From: Xylocopa sonorina | Lineage: Eukaryota > Arthropoda > Insecta > Hymenoptera > Apidae | Direction: 5' to 3' | NCBI RefSeq assembly: GCF_050948175.1 | Contig: NC_135204.1 | Coordinates: forward strand, 735,473-799,472 | Length of the DNA stretch: 64,000 nt | Shown: positions 22,863 to 35,631 of the stretch, one piece after another | How the letters are laid out: each line of letters opens with the position of its first letter | Numbering within the stretch: the first letter of the stretch is position 1 | The notes under the pieces: model-generated | Database searches by the model: none | What the model was told of the DNA's origin: nothing | Seen by the model: only the letters and a program-made list of their open reading frames with translations | Translations under genes and position numbers: made by a program

Positions 22863-23950
22863 GATGGTGTTAGAACATCACGAAATGATATAAAATTAGA
22901 TGAGATTTTAAATGTAATTGGTATTTAGGGGAATATTCTATTTGCAGTTAACTAAAATATATGATAAGTGTAAGTATATGTACCAATTTGATGTAACTAA
23001 TTAAAACAGTATGGAATGATATAAAACTAGATAGAACTTTAGGTGTAATGGAGCATTTAGAGGAGATATTATATATACACTTAAATAAAATTTATGATAA
23101 GTGTGAACATATATACTAATTTGAAATACTTATTTAACAAATCATAAAATGATATAAAATTACATAGGAATATGGATGTATTAGAGTAGTTAGAGGGAAT
23201 ATTCTCTTTGAATTTAGCTAAAATACATGGTAAGTGTAAGCATATACATTAATTTGAAATATTTACTTCAAACATAGTGAAATTATATGGTATTAGGTAG
23301 GAATGCAGATTTAATGGAATATTTAGTGGGGATATTCTATTTAGAATCGACTATCACATATGATAAGTGTAAATATATCTACTAATTTGAAATATATATT
23401 TAAAATGTCAAAAAATAATACAAAATTAGATAAGATTTTAGATACAATGGAGTATTTAGAGGATATTCCACTTAGAATTAACTAAAACATATGTTAAGTT
23501 GAAGCATATATAATAATTTGAAATAATTATTTAAAGCGTCATGAAATTATATATAATGAGGCACAATTTTAGGTGTAATTTAACGTTTCGAGGGGAAATT
23601 CTTTTTACAATTAAAATAAATGTTTGCAAATATTTGTACCAATTTGAAATATTTATTTAAAATATCGTTAAATAGTACGAAATTAGATGGGATTTTAGAT
23701 GTAATGGACTATTTAGAGGGGGTATTCTAATAGCAATCAATTAAAATATATGATAAGAATAAATATATATATACTAATGTGGAATATTTATTATTAGAAA
23801 ATCATGAAATAATGTAAAATTAATTAGGATTTTGGATGTAATAGGGTATTTAATAATGGTAATCTATTGACAATCAACTGAAATACACGATAAGAGTAAA
23901 CATATATAATAACTTGAAACATGCACTTAGAACATCATGAAGTGCTATTT
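22863..23950 (+). repeat. Satellite C (about 134 bp), right part
   Basis: About eight tandem units. The landmark AAATTAGAT-like box recurs at 22891, 23024 and 23158 (133-134 bp steps). Each unit has ATGAAATGATATAAAATTAG, a GGAGTATTTAGAGG box and a GATAAGTGTAAATATAT box. Units are diverged. Confidence 0.85.
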
Positions 23951-24637
23951 CTACAGACACGTTTAGACGAAGAACTTTGAATTGCAAAACTGAGATTCGC
24001 CATCGCGTTGCATTGAGCTTCGGAAGTCAATTACTTTGACAATTTGATTCTTAGAAGCGCTATTCTGTTACATATACCTGTAGAAATTACATACTTTGTA
24101 TCAAAGAACCTGGTAATCATAGTTGCTTTGAATAGAACTATACATTTTACTTAAATTGAATGGTTGAACTGAGAAACGCCATCGCATTGCATGGAGCATT
24201 ATAACTCTATTACTCTAACACATAGGCACAATGAAGCGCCTACTCACTGCGTGGACCTGTAGACTCCACATCCTTTAGAAGTGTAATCGGAGTTAAAGAT
24301 ATTGGAATGCTTAGAAGATTGTACCCTACTAACTTAGAAACGCTGAAATTAAACGCGACTATTGCGATATATAAAGCATTAGATCCCTATTGCTTTGAAA
24401 CGCAGACACTATGAAACGACAGCTCTTTACATTCAGCAGGAGGATTCACTATCATTTAAAGCGTACAAGCAGATATGTTTTATGCGATGCATAGGAAATG
24501 TAAACCTACTTCCATTGAAACGTTAAAATGACAATCGCTACAGAAATGAATAAAGCATTAGTACTTCATTGCTTTGAAACGCAAATACTATGAAGCGTCA
24601 TCCAGTTGCATGCAACATTAGAATAGATTCCTTTTAC
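23951..24637 (+). repeat. Satellite form A array, forward
   Basis: Diverged form A monomers (CATCGCATTGCATGGAGCAT near 24181). The last monomer stops at AGATTCC, 24630s, exactly at the inversion breakpoint discussed in the findings. Confidence 0.8.
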
Positions 24638-25283
24638 GCTTTTCTTATCAATAGGGAAAATTTTTGGACCTAGCTCACCTGTAAAATCTGATGTGGTAGG
24701 AATTTTATCGACATCTGATCATTCTTCGCTGTAACTATACAATCCTGTGAACATTACACAATGACTGGAATCATCGGAATCGCTTGAATGCTGTAGTGGA
24801 ATGTCTGTTGATCTTATTCTTGGATCCACATCAATATAGCAGTCCTCGACTTTTACATCAGAATCTTCTGAATGTACCGAATAATCCGATAGAGAGTCAG
24901 CAATATACTCATCAATAGTATCATTCATATTATGTGGGTAAAAAGTTACAAAATAATAAACCTTGTTATACTGGTAAACTAGGAGCGTAAGCCTACGAAA
25001 CAGAAGATGACTATGGAATGCATTGTTCAAGAATAATTCTTGCTTTGATTGTTTCCAAACTATTGCATAAGTTTTATGTCTTGGGCATATGAAATGAAGA
25101 TCGACATAACCATGGCAAGTACATACAAATCGATGTACAAGATATTCAAACCAGCAAAAAAATTGCACGTCATAGTGGGATCAGCGCACAAGCATCAGAC
25201 TCAGAAACCCGCGTTTTCACGGGGCCGGCGCTCAAGTGACATACTCAAAAACCTGCGTTATCGCGGGGACGGCTGTCAATGTG
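24638..25283 (-). pseudogene. piggyBac N-terminal fragment with 5' terminus (inverted piece)
   Basis: On the minus strand the element starts after TTAA with CACATTGACAGCCGTCCCCG, a piggyBac-like terminus, then has a second CG-rich subterminal motif. It encodes an acidic N-terminus starting MNDTIDEYIADSLSDYS and containing SEDSDVKVEDCYIDVDP. It then reaches PTTSDFTGELGPKI, the segment that normally precedes the catalytic core. The core itself is not here but at 26009-27310 on the opposite strand. Confidence 0.7.
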
Positions 25284-25287
25284 TTAA
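25284..25287. other. TTAA target site of the second piggyBac copy
   Basis: TTAA lies exactly between the transposon terminus and form A satellite, the canonical piggyBac integration tetranucleotide. In the satellite register it falls at the GCAGATAAGC box. Confidence 0.7.
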
Positions 25288-26008
25288 CAGCTTCAGGTCT
25301 TCAAAAGAATGTGAATTGTACAGTTCCATGCAATGGAATGGAGCTTCATGGTGTCTGTGTGTCAAAGCGGAAGAGTACTAATGCGATGGCACATAGCATT
25401 TCATCGCTTCGAGGTAAGTAAGCGGTATACTTCGATGCATGGCATTATGCTTATCTGCTTCTACATTTCAAGAGAAAGTAAATGCTAGAGCTCCTTGCAC
25501 CTGGATTGCGCTTCATAGTGTCTGCGTGGCAAGTCAATGGTGTTCTAAAAAAATACCATGCATTCCAATGGCCCACCTCATTTCAACGATTCGAAGTTAG
25601 TGAGCTGTAATCTTCTATGAATAGCATTATCCTTTTCTGCTTTTGCATTACAACAGAAAGTGAATCCTACAGTTCTAAGCAACAGGAAGGAGTTTCATAA
25701 TGTCTGCCAGTCAAAGCAACGGAGTTCTAATGCTCCATTCAATGGTGTCGCGCATCTCATTTCATAGTTTCAAAATAAGTAAGTTGCAATCCTCCATACA
25801 TAGCATTTTGTTTATCTATTTCTACATTTCTAAAAAATGTGAAATCTACAGTTCCAAGCAACTGGATGGCGTTCCACAGTGTCTCGGTGTCGATACAGTA
25901 GAGTCCTAATGCTCCATGCAATGCGATGGCGCAACTCATTTCAACGTTCTGAGTAAGTAATTTGTAATTCTCTATGTATAGCATTATGCTTATTTGCTTC
26001 TACACTTA
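25288..26008 (-). repeat. Satellite form A array, reverse (inverted piece)
   Basis: Four form A monomers in reverse orientation (CAATGGAATGGAGCTTCATG, GCGCATCTCATTTCA), opposite to the arrays on both sides (23951-24637 and 27365-28318). They belong to the same inverted segment as the piggyBac N-terminus. Confidence 0.8.
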
Positions 26009-27364
26009 AAAATTTTTTTTCTTCTAGACACCAACTGGCCTGGTAGCCTATGACAGAAAACGAAGTGAACATTTTTATTGGTGTCCTGCTTATATTGGTT
26101 GTAGCGCCACTGCTAGAAATTAGATTATATTGATCTCAAAAAAAGGATATGTATACAAACGCGGATATGAAAAGCGCGACCGGTTTACATCGATACATAG
26201 ATATTTACACTTATCCTACATTTTCACGGCTTGGACTGCGGACCGTTTGAATAAACTTAGAAATATTGTTACCGAAATTGTCGACACTTTCAGAATTCCT
26301 GTTAAGACTTGTAAAAATATTGTAATCGACGAAACCATGGTTTCGTGTCGAGGACGCCTCAGTTCTTGCCAATATATCCCAGGAAAGCGGCATAAATATA
26401 GTATAAGACTTTGTTAACTGTGCCTTCCGGAAGGATGCACTCACAACATTCTTATTTACCTCGGAAAAAATGCAACTATAATAGTTAAAGCACATGCGCA
26501 TGCTGTTGTTATGACGTTGGAGGGTGAATTATTATTTGAAAGCCGCATATTATAGGCAAATAGTTCATATAGTTGTGTCCCTTTGGCCGAGAAACTACTG
26601 CAAAAAGTAACATTTATTTATAGTACAGTAAAAGTTAATACAGAATTTCTTCCGCTGCAGGCAAAACGGGTACTGCAACGGGGTGGTTTTATGTATTTTC
26701 AAAATCGGAATGGCTTTAAATTATTAAAGTGGACGGATAAGAGGCCGGTATGCATGCTAGCCACTTCTAAAAACCACAAATGTGTCATTGTTCAGGGTAG
26801 TAACAATAAGTTAAAGCCGGACATTGTGTTTCTTTATAACAAAGCTAAGAAAGGGTTTGACCATCCGACCAGATGTCTTCTTATCACAGTTGATTACGCA
26901 GAACAGTAAAGTGGTATAGAAATATAGTTATCGAATTAGTATGCGGGGCTTCTCTCGTTAATGCCTGCTATATATATAGAAAATGGAGTACTAAAGGTAT
27001 GAAAATATTAAACTTCCGCGAAAAAGTTATTGATTATCTCTTCAGTACAGTGGATCATCACGGTGAACAAACGTCATCTGAAACTTAAGCAGTGCCCAAG
27101 AAACGTACACATTTTCTGCGGTGGTTCCAAGGACGCGCGAGAAAAACGAGACAGGGCTGTAAAGAATATTATAAACGGATGTCTAGAATAAATGGTAGGT
27201 AGTATGCCGCGAATAAGGCGATAAAAGTAAAAACCTGTTGTAACCGATGTAAGGGCCAACCGAAACTCTACCCAACATGTTTTGAAAAATTACATAAAAA
27301 GATTAAATAATTATGTTAGGTTTATAGTATTGATTTGTTATGTTTTAAGTATTGAATGTTTGTT
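26009..27364 (+). pseudogene. piggyBac transposase core and C-terminus
   Basis: Plus-strand remnants in order: TENEVNIFIGVLL near 26055; NIVIDETMVSCRGRLSS with QYIPGKRHKYS at 26310-26400, which carries the first catalytic Asp; FKLLKWTDKRPVCML and YNKAKKGFDHPTR at 26583-26909; an IVIELVCGASLVNACYIYRK region near 26930-26980 in another frame; and a C-terminal cysteine-rich finger (CCNRCKGQPKLYPTCFEKLHK) near 27235-27295. In-frame stops and frame changes are frequent. The usual GVDxxDQ motif reads GFDHPT, so the third Asp context is altered. No 3' terminal repeat or TTAA is visible before satellite resumes. Confidence 0.75.
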
Positions 27365-28318
27365 TACAATGCGGAGAATTAGATCACTACAGCTTTGACA
27401 AGCAGACAATAAGAATCCCCTGCCCGGTGCAAGGAACAGTCTAATTTACATTCGTTTGAAGTGTAGAAATAGGTAAGAGTAGTGCGATACATAGAACATT
27501 ACAACATTCTTGCTTTCGAACGTTGAAATGAGATACTCCACCGCACCGCATACAGCATTGGTACTCCATTGTTTTTACACGAAGACACTATGAAACGCCG
27601 TCCGGATGCATATGTCTGTAGAATTCAGATTCTTCTGAAGTATAGATGCAAATAAGCATAGTGCTATGCATAGAAGATTACAGCTCACTTAATTTGAAAC
27701 TTTGCAATGATATGCGGCATAGCAATGCATGGAGCATTAAAACTCCATTGCTTTGATACGTAGACATTATGAAGTCACTTCCTCTTGCATGAACCTGTAG
27801 AATTCACATACAGGATCCTTACTTTGAAACTTTGAAACTTTGAAATGACAAGAGCCATTCGCACTGCATGGAGCACTGCAACTCCATTGCTTTGACACGC
27901 AGACACACTGAAGCGCCATCCCGTTGCACGGAACTGTAGAATTCATGTTTATAGGGAGTGTAGATGCCGATAAGCATAATGTTATTAATTGAAGATTGCA
28001 GCTTACTTACTTTGAAACGTTTAAATGGGATGCGCTGTCGCATTGCATGGTACTTTAGAACTCCATTGCTTTGACACGCAGACACTATGAAGCGCTATTC
28101 CGTTCCATGGAAATGTATAATTCACAATCTTTGGAAATGTAAAAGCAGATAAGTATATTGCTTTGTTTAGAAGTTTTAGCTCACTTACTTTGAAAATTTG
28201 CAATGAGATACGCCTTTGAATTGCATGAAGTACTAGACCTCTTCCGTTTCCACAAGCAGACTCAGAACAGCGCCATCCCGTTGCATGGAACAGTAGAAAT
28301 CACAATCATTAGGCATAA
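27365..28318 (+). repeat. Satellite form A array, forward
   Basis: Five form A monomers. ACTCCATTGC recurs at 27881 and 28060, giving the 179 bp period used in this annotation. Confidence 0.85.
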
Positions 28319-30243
28319 TATTATCTATTGGCCATGATTTCCATTGCCTTTCCAAGATTTTTCATCAAACATGATTTTTCGAGTCTTATCACGAATATAA
28401 GCTGTGGAACCGAAAATTCGTAAATACTTTAGGCTTTTTATCAAGCCACATTTCAAATGGCGTTTTACTTTATTTTAAAGCCTTTGCTGGGCTTAAATTT
28501 ATTAAATACATCACAGTTAAAGCTGCTGCCACCAAAAACAGTTTATTTAAAGTGGCACCACTTAACATCGTGCGTGCCTTTTCTGTTACGTTTCTGACCA
28601 TTCACTCAGAAAAACCAATTGGGGAGTTTGCGGAACTGTTAGATGGTAACTAGTACCCTTTTCTACACAATAATCTTTCATCTCATTTGACAGATATTCT
28701 CTGCCATTATCGCTATACAACTGAACAACTTTTAAATTAAAATGGGCCTCGCATCTAGTTGCAAAATCTTTAAGTGCAGAAAATACTGCTGATTTATATG
28801 TAATCAAGTATGTTGCACGGTAAAGTGTATATTCGTCCTCAAACAGGAAAAAATAATTCTTTTCGTTAATAGTTGAAGGAATAATAAAACAACATACATC
28901 TGAAAAATAATAAACAATGGTCGCTTTACATGCTCCATATTCTTTACTTTTTCGAATGATAACCGTGCTTGCTTACCTTTAATGCAAGTCTCACATAAAT
29001 TATCATTCGGCACTATCATTTCAATATGATTTACATCATTGACCATTTTTTTATTCATCAAGTCTACGAATTTTGATCTTCCAATGTGGCCCAAACGCTG
29101 ATGCGACAGTTGATAGTCATTATTTACTGCACTATGAATCTGGTGATTAATCAACTTTTCACCATTTTTCATGTGAAAATCAGTAATAGATAAGCTATTT
29201 TATTCCTTACCTTTGATTATTTTCTGACCAGTTTTCATTACCTGAACGTTTCCATCTGTTACAAATACGATGTCCATTCCTGCTTCTTGCATCCCTCTAT
29301 CGGACAGCACCTTTCTGCCACTGAAATCTTCAAGGGTGGACTCAACTTCTCGAATGTCGAAAAGACATTATCACATTTGACAATGTGATCCGACGCTCCG
29401 GAATCCAACAGAAACTTTAATTTGTTTTTATCGTTTTCCCCATTTTCATTGTACCCCGTCATAAAGGAAAACGAGGATGACCAAATCTTTGCAATATCTA
29501 ATTCTTCTGTTATTTGAGCTGCTTGGGTGATCACCTTTTTCTTTTCCGCATGCTGGACCGTTCTTTTATAGTAGAAACGTTCTTCTATTTTATGCCCTTT
29601 CGCCCACAATCATGGCATTTTATATTTATCGTTTCTTTGGCCATTTAAATTATCTCTATCTGTATGTATCTTCTCAGTATGTAATACTTTCGCGCTTGTC
29701 GAGCAGCCTGTTCGTAATTTTACTTCATGGACCAATAAACCAGTTTTTAGAAATGCTAATGTTGGATTGTCTTCGGGAAATGGTATATTGCCGTAATTAC
29801 TCACCATAGTATGTTGGACGGATTAGTAGTAAATGGAAAGCTTTATCCGTTTCTTCTAATTTTGCACACGCTACTAAGAGTTCCGTGATTATGTCGTTGA
29901 GTGGTGTAAAATGTTTTATCAAGAGCTGCTCTCCCTGTAGTTTTAAATTTAAGAGTTTTTTTCTAACAGCCACTTGCGTGGCTAAACTATCCCTTTCATA
30001 TATGCCATCCAATTTCTGCAAAATCTCAGCAGCAGTTTTCGCACTATTTGCGAAACTCAAAATGGAATCTGCTAAAAATTTAGCATCCTCTCTGCTTTCC
30101 TCCAATTTTCAGTTATTTTTACTGGAATGGGTTCATCAATAATTATCCAATTCGCTTAACAGTGCATCAATTCTTAATTGCAACATACTGTAACGATCAC
30201 CATCAAATTGTTTAATGTTCCTCTTGGTTTTTGTACTTTCCAT
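28319..30243 (-). pseudogene. Copia gag-pol, 3'-truncated
   Basis: The minus-strand gag ATG is at 30243; the protein starts MESTKTKRNIKQFDGDRY. Gag continues at 30105-29797 (UBN2-type, LLNLKLQGEQLLIKHF), after an early stop near 30143. The protease motif LLDSGASDHIV is at about 29405. The GAG-pre-integrase domain follows at 29172-28804 (LSHQRLGHIGRSKFVDLMNK, then LCETCIKGKQ), and the integrase core at 28807-28586 (LYSDNGREYLSNEM). Near 28330-28420 the segment KYLRIFGSTAYIRDKTRKI can be read. Sequence then stops: RT and RNase H, which follow integrase in Copia, are absent, as is the 3' LTR. Frame changes occur after PQTPQL, in the integrase N-terminus and between gag and protease. The element is dead. 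Confidence 0.8.
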
Positions 30244-30416
30244 ATTTCTCTTTTCTTTCATAAGGAAAGGTTTATATTCACTAATAATGTTCCTTTAATA
30301 GTAGAATCACTTATTTATACTTCTGATATTACACTTATAATCACACAATCACGTACACAAAAGTTATCACTAAAAAGAATATCTACTAAAGTGTTAATAC
30401 TATTAAAATACGTAAA

Positions 30417-30428
30417 CTGGGCCCACAA
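30417..30428 (-). other. Copia primer-binding site (initiator tRNA-Met type)
   Basis: TTGTGGGCCCAG on the minus strand, just inside the LTR. Drosophila copia primes from an internal part of initiator tRNA-Met with a TGGGCCCAG core, and this matches. Confidence 0.6.
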
Positions 30429-30433
30429 ACTAT

Positions 30434-30736
30434 TGAATTATGGGTAAATATAAATGAAAAGCTGTCCAAAATTCTTTATAGTCTGTAACTTTATTCTTAA
30501 GGTTTGAAGGCACGTCTTTACGTTTAAACGCTCTAATAATTGTGAGGACACCGCATAGGAAATATGGGGTCCTCCCTCCTAAAGAAATAGACGGCGCAAA
30601 GTCTGCACGTGTTTTCCTTTCAGGTCACTAGGTATAAACAGTCGTGAACTCTACTCGAACCGACAGAACTATTTCACAGTTTATATACTGGATTCTGTTT
30701 CCTAACTCAAGATTCATTTTTGTTTCTCCGTTGACA
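30434..30736 (-). mobile_element. Copia 5' LTR
   Basis: Minus-strand sequence of about 303 bp from TGTCAACGGAG at 30736 to TTCA at 30434, lying between form A satellite and the primer-binding site. It contains a TATA-like box (AGTATATAAACT, near 30690) and an AATAAA signal (AAGAATAAAGTT, near 30490), in the order expected of U3 and R. No second LTR is present for comparison. Confidence 0.6.
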
Positions 30737-31610
30737 TTTGAAATAATGCAATAGCAGTAAGCTGTTATGTATAACATTACAAATATCTGCCACTACACTT
30801 CAAAAGAACGTTAATTCTATATGTCCATGCAACAAGATAGCCCTTCATACAGTCTGCCTGTTGGAGCAACAGAATCCTAATGCTTCATGACATGCAGTGG
30901 CGAATCTCACATCAATGTTTCCAAGTAAGTAAGCTGAAACATTCTATGCATAAGATTACGCTTGTCAGCTTTTACACTTCAAAGATATGTGAATTCTGCA
31001 ATTTCTTGAAACAGGACTTCGCATCGCATTGTCTGCGTGTCGTAACAATAGAGCTCTAATGCTACATGCCGTGCAATGGGCCATTTTGTTTCAACATTAC
31101 AAAATTTGTAAGCTGTAACCTTCTGTGCATAGCATTATACTTATCTGCGTGTGCACTTCACAAGAATGTGAATTCTATAGTTCAATGCAACGTGATCCGT
31201 CTGCATAGTGTCTGCGTATCAAAGAAGTAGGGTTTTAATGCCCCATGCCATGCGATGGCGCATCTCATTTCAACGTATAGAAGTAAGTAATCTGTAATCT
31301 ACTATGCATGATATTATGCCGGCTGCTTCAACTCTCAAAGAATGTAAGTTCTACAGTTCCATGCAACAGGAAGCAGCTTCATAATGTCTACGTGTCAAAG
31401 CAACGAAGTTCTAATACCCCATTCAATACTGGGGCAAATCTCATTCCAACGTTTCAATCAAAGTAAACTGCAATCCTCCATGCATAGTATTATGCTTAAC
31501 TGTTTCTACACTTTAAAAGAAAGTGAATTCTACAATTCGATGCAACGGAATGGCGCTTCACAGTGTCTGCGTGTCAAATGACGAGAGTCCTAATGCTCCA
31601 TGCATTAGTG
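30737..31610 (-). repeat. Satellite form A array, reverse
   Basis: About five reverse form A monomers (TGCATAGCATTATACTTATC, ATGCGATGGCGCATCTCATT). Orientation differs from the array on the other side of the Copia copy. Confidence 0.8.
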
Positions 31611-34140
31611 AGTGAGTTATTCTTCACTCGGCCGTCCTGCATGAACAATCGTTCCGAATGTCATGTCGTCATTCTTCATTCATGTCGTTTTCGATTTCAG
31701 ATAAATATCATGGATTTCTTCGATCCACAATTTCATAGAATCTGCTGACGTCTATGTTTATATGGGTCCTTCACCTTGCCCTACCTTTCAAACTACAAAC
31801 CGTTGATTGCGTAAAACTCGTGCAACTTCATACGGTTCAAAATATTTATGAGCTATATTTAGACCAGTGCTCTGTTGCATACGTTTAATTGCTACTAGAT
31901 CTCCTTCACGATAAATTTTAGCCTTTCGTCTACTTTTGTTATAAGTTCGCCTATTCTCTATCTATTACTTCATCTCGTTTATCTTGAAAAGGTCCGATAC
32001 ATTCCTTATCAAGCATGTCTCCGATGTCAAGATAACCTTTAAGTCGAGGATGTGTCCCAAAGAGAAGATGAAACGGTGACGTGTCAATACTTCGATGTAT
32101 TGTTGATTTCAAACATTGTTGATCTACTTCTAAATACTTATATCATTCACAGGGCTTAGGTGTAACTAATTTTGCTGACAACAGTATGAATGTTCTATTA
32201 CGACGTTCAACTTGACCATTAGCTCCAGGATTTCCTGTTGTAGTTGAAACATGTTCTATATTTTCTTCTTGAGAATATTGCTTGAAATCATTTGCTGTGA
32301 ATGCCGTTCCCCTATTAGAAATTATTTGACGCAGATTGCAGAAAATAGTCGCTTGCTTCTTCAAGAGTGACAAAACTTCATCTGTAGTAGTAGATTTTGT
32401 AGCAGAAAGCCATGTAAATTTTGTAAAAGCATCTACCACTACAAATATATACTGATACGTTTTCATTTGTCGATGGCAGTGGTTCAAGATGATCGATATG
32501 AAATGTATCAAAAGGAATACTCCCCTTTTCAATCGGATTTAAATGACACTCCTGCTTCCCCTGCATCTTTTCGGCTAAGATGCATGCAACACAATTTCTT
32601 ACCACCTGTTCAACTTGCTGCCAAAGGTTTGGAATCTAATAACCTTTACGTACGATAGCTTCAGTATTGACCACAGAAAAATGTCCACACTCATAAGCCT
32701 ACCTTATTTTATGTATCTGCATCCGACATGACACTACTAGTTGAGTATTACCTCCAGAGTTTCTGTAGAGAAAATTTCACCGTAGAACATAATCATTCGT
32801 CTTGTTTTGAAGTACCAAATCTCGAAGTTTCAATACAGTCTCATCTTCTTCCTGTGCTTTCCACAAAGGCGCTGTAAGACTTTCATCAGATCCATCGATT
32901 AGGAAATCCGCAGGAAGAGGATTTCTACTAAGCGCATCAACATGTATCATGTCCATCCCTGGACGATGCTCTATCCGGTAATCAAATTCTTTGAACGATA
33001 ATGCTCATCATGCAACACATACACGAAGATCTTTCTTATTCATTGTAGGAGTAATAGCTCGGCAATCAATAACAATAATAAACGAAATTCCTAATAAAGG
33101 AACTCCAAATTTCTTCAACGCTTTTAGTATTGCTAAAACTTCAAACTCATAGCTACTGTATTTGGATGCAGCAGAAGTTGTCTTACTGCTGGAGAAAAGT
33201 GGGAATAACTGCTGGAGAATTACATAAACCAAAAGGGACTCGTAAGAATTCATAATGACCATCTGGTACAATAAATGCTGTATACTTTCGACTTGATTTA
33301 TCCTGTCGCACGTGAGAGAACCCGTTCTTTAAGTCAAGAGTACTGAAATAGCGCGCGACTTGTAACAGATCTAATTGATCTTCAATCAGTTGTAACGGAT
33401 ATCTACATTTAATAATCTTCTTATTAATTTGTCGATGATCCACACATAATCTAAACGAATCATTTTTCTTCCGAACGCGAACAACCGGACTCGCATAATC
33501 AGAAGTAGATAACTGAGCGACTCCAGCTGCAATGCACTGTTCTATCTACACATTAACAATCTCTTTTTGCGACGCTGACAATCGTCTCGCCGATTGATAT
33601 ACGGACTATTCGCATTTCAATATTAATTTTATTGCAATTTCACGTTCAAAGGTTTTCCTCGGCTTGTAATTACTAATAAGATTTTCTATCGCCACTCGTT
33701 AATTAGGATATAATACATGAGACACATCAACTTGATTTACTTCTAACACGTCACTCGTCACATCTGTTTTAAATATTTCCGGTACAATGCTTTCTCTTTC
33801 AACAATTTCGCGCGTTACTTTCGGTAATCAACGAAAGCTTACTTTACCACCTCTAATGCTGACATCGGTTACATTTAAGAAATTCGTTCCTATCAACAGC
33901 TTGTGTCGAACAATGGTATCAGAGATTACTTCTATACTAATCGGATATCAGTGCCCATATACGGTAATTTTTTTTTTTTTGAACCTATACCATCGAAATG
34001 TAATTCATTGTGTCGTAATTGCGGAAACCGAGCTTAATAAACTCATCTGTGTGAATTAAACTAAAATCACTTCCTGATTCCACGACTCGATCCCGTATCC
34101 GTTAGGTAAATCATTTTTGAGATACTTTCGGTACGATACT
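31611..34140 (-). pseudogene. Gypsy pol, second lineage (broken)
   Basis: From right to left on the minus strand. The protease reads VVESGSDFSLI near 34085, with Glu in place of the catalytic Asp. RT starts at 33443 (MDHRQINKKIIKCRYPL, then FSTLDLKNGFSH and VPFGLCNSPAV). At about 33183-33205 the RT is joined directly to the late RNase H part (KYSSYEFEVLAILKAL, then IVIDCRAI), so YxDD, thumb and early RNase H are deleted. The zinc finger (NCVACILAEKM) and integrase core follow at 32605-32143. The core has FHIDHLEPLPS (first Asp), then IISNRGTAFT, where the second Asp is Asn, and NGQVERRNR (Glu); a frameshift splits it near 32460. The C-terminal end reads HAGRPSEE near 31620. No 3' LTR remains. 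Confidence 0.8.
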
Positions 34141-34141
34141 C

Positions 34142-35382
34142 CTAATGTCGCGCAGCTCTCTTACTCGCTTTAAATTTCTTGGGACATTTCGACGCAATAT
34201 GTCCACGTTCTTGACATGTAAAACATTTTACACCGCGATCTTTCGTTGGACAATTCACGCTAATATGATCGTGCCCACAACAAATATAACATCGTACAAT
34301 ATTACCGGTGAACTCCTTCATCTTACCAACATTGACCACCTCTTTCCGTTCATTTCTAACGAAATTGACTTCAGACTTCTCACACTTTGTTGACATTTGC
34401 ACACTCGACAAACCTTGATCTCGAAGAATTACCTTTTCAAACGCTTTCGAAAGTTGATCGGTTGTTGTAAACTGTTGAATACGCGTCTGGTTCTGGAGCA
34501 TTTAATCGGGGATGCCGTCAATTAGATATTCAAGTATTTCATCGTCGTTGATTGATGCTCGATTTCCAAGAATGATCTTCTCGTGCAAATATTCATGAAA
34601 TGGCTTGTTCCTCTTCCATAATCGTATTTCAAATTTCTTCCTTATTTCAATTTTGTTTTGTGTATGATAAAACGTAACTCTTAATTCCTCCAGCAGTTGG
34701 TTGAATGGAATTGTTATATATTCTCATTTAGAATGAAACGATTCAAGTGCTTTTCCCTTCAGTCGCATACCCATAAGTAATAGTGCAACGTCATCTTCCA
34801 ATTTATGTATCGTCTTCAACAATTTGATCTATTTCTTCCAAATTTCACTACCACCAGGATTGCCAACAAATTTAAAAAGTAAATTTGCAACTGCCGAAAT
34901 ATTTGTTCGCAGCCAACAGAATTGAGATAAAACATTGCATTCATTGCCATTATTCAATGCCAAAAGATTGTCACCGCCACTAACAACATCATATTGTTCG
35001 CTTCCAAAATTACGCGTCGATCGTCGCTGCTCATTTTCCAAACTTTGCTCAACCTGTAATTAAATGAATTGTCCTTCGTATTGCATTTAACTCAAGGCGC
35101 AGCATGGCTAACTTACCTTCTGCAAATTCTTTTTTCTTAAAAAAAGATCAGTTTCTCGTTGCTGTAGATTCTTTGCGGATTGCACGTTTAATGATATATC
35201 AGTCCAAAACCCTTCATTATCTACACGAACTTCTTTCTGCTTGTTATCTATCCACGTTCTGTCTGCTTCAATATCCATCAAACGGGAAATTAATTTAGCT
35301 TTCGAACCAGTAGTTGGTAGTTTATGCTCCATTAATATTTCTTTTAGCGCAGTAACTGTGATTTTTCTCTAATCTTTCATGG
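34142..35382 (-). pseudogene. Gypsy gag with SAP-like domain and two zinc knuckles (broken)
   Basis: The likely ATG at 35382 is followed by a TAG two codons later. Then comes LMEHKLPTTGSKAKLISRLM, a SAP-type helix-extension-helix seen in the Gag proteins of some insect Gypsy elements. A central region at 35041-34829 reads NLLFKFVGNPGG. The C-terminus at 34501-34142 has two CCHC knuckles (CYICCGHDHISVNC and CFTCQERGHIASKC) and a basic tail. Frames change several times between 34830 and 34500. In an intact element this protein would form the particle and package RNA. Confidence 0.75.
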
Positions 35383-35631
35383 TGAAAATTTATACTTGAC
35401 ATTCGTGTATAAACTCGAATTGTCTCTACATGAAAGTTTAATTTTCGTCCTCGCAACATCTCTCAAAACTGCACTCACGTCGCATGAGTAACTTCTCGAA
35501 GGTTCTAGACCGTCAAGTCATTTTCTCCAACGTTCTGTCTTCAAATACTCGATAATATTCCAATCTTTAAAACGTATCCGATTTAATTCTTGAATGTCTT
35601 CTCGATAATTACCACGCCTGAGCCCAAAAAT

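Noticed and set aside
25049..25381. 110-codon plus-strand frame
   Set aside because: It crosses from antisense piggyBac sequence through the TTAA junction into satellite, so it cannot be a real gene.
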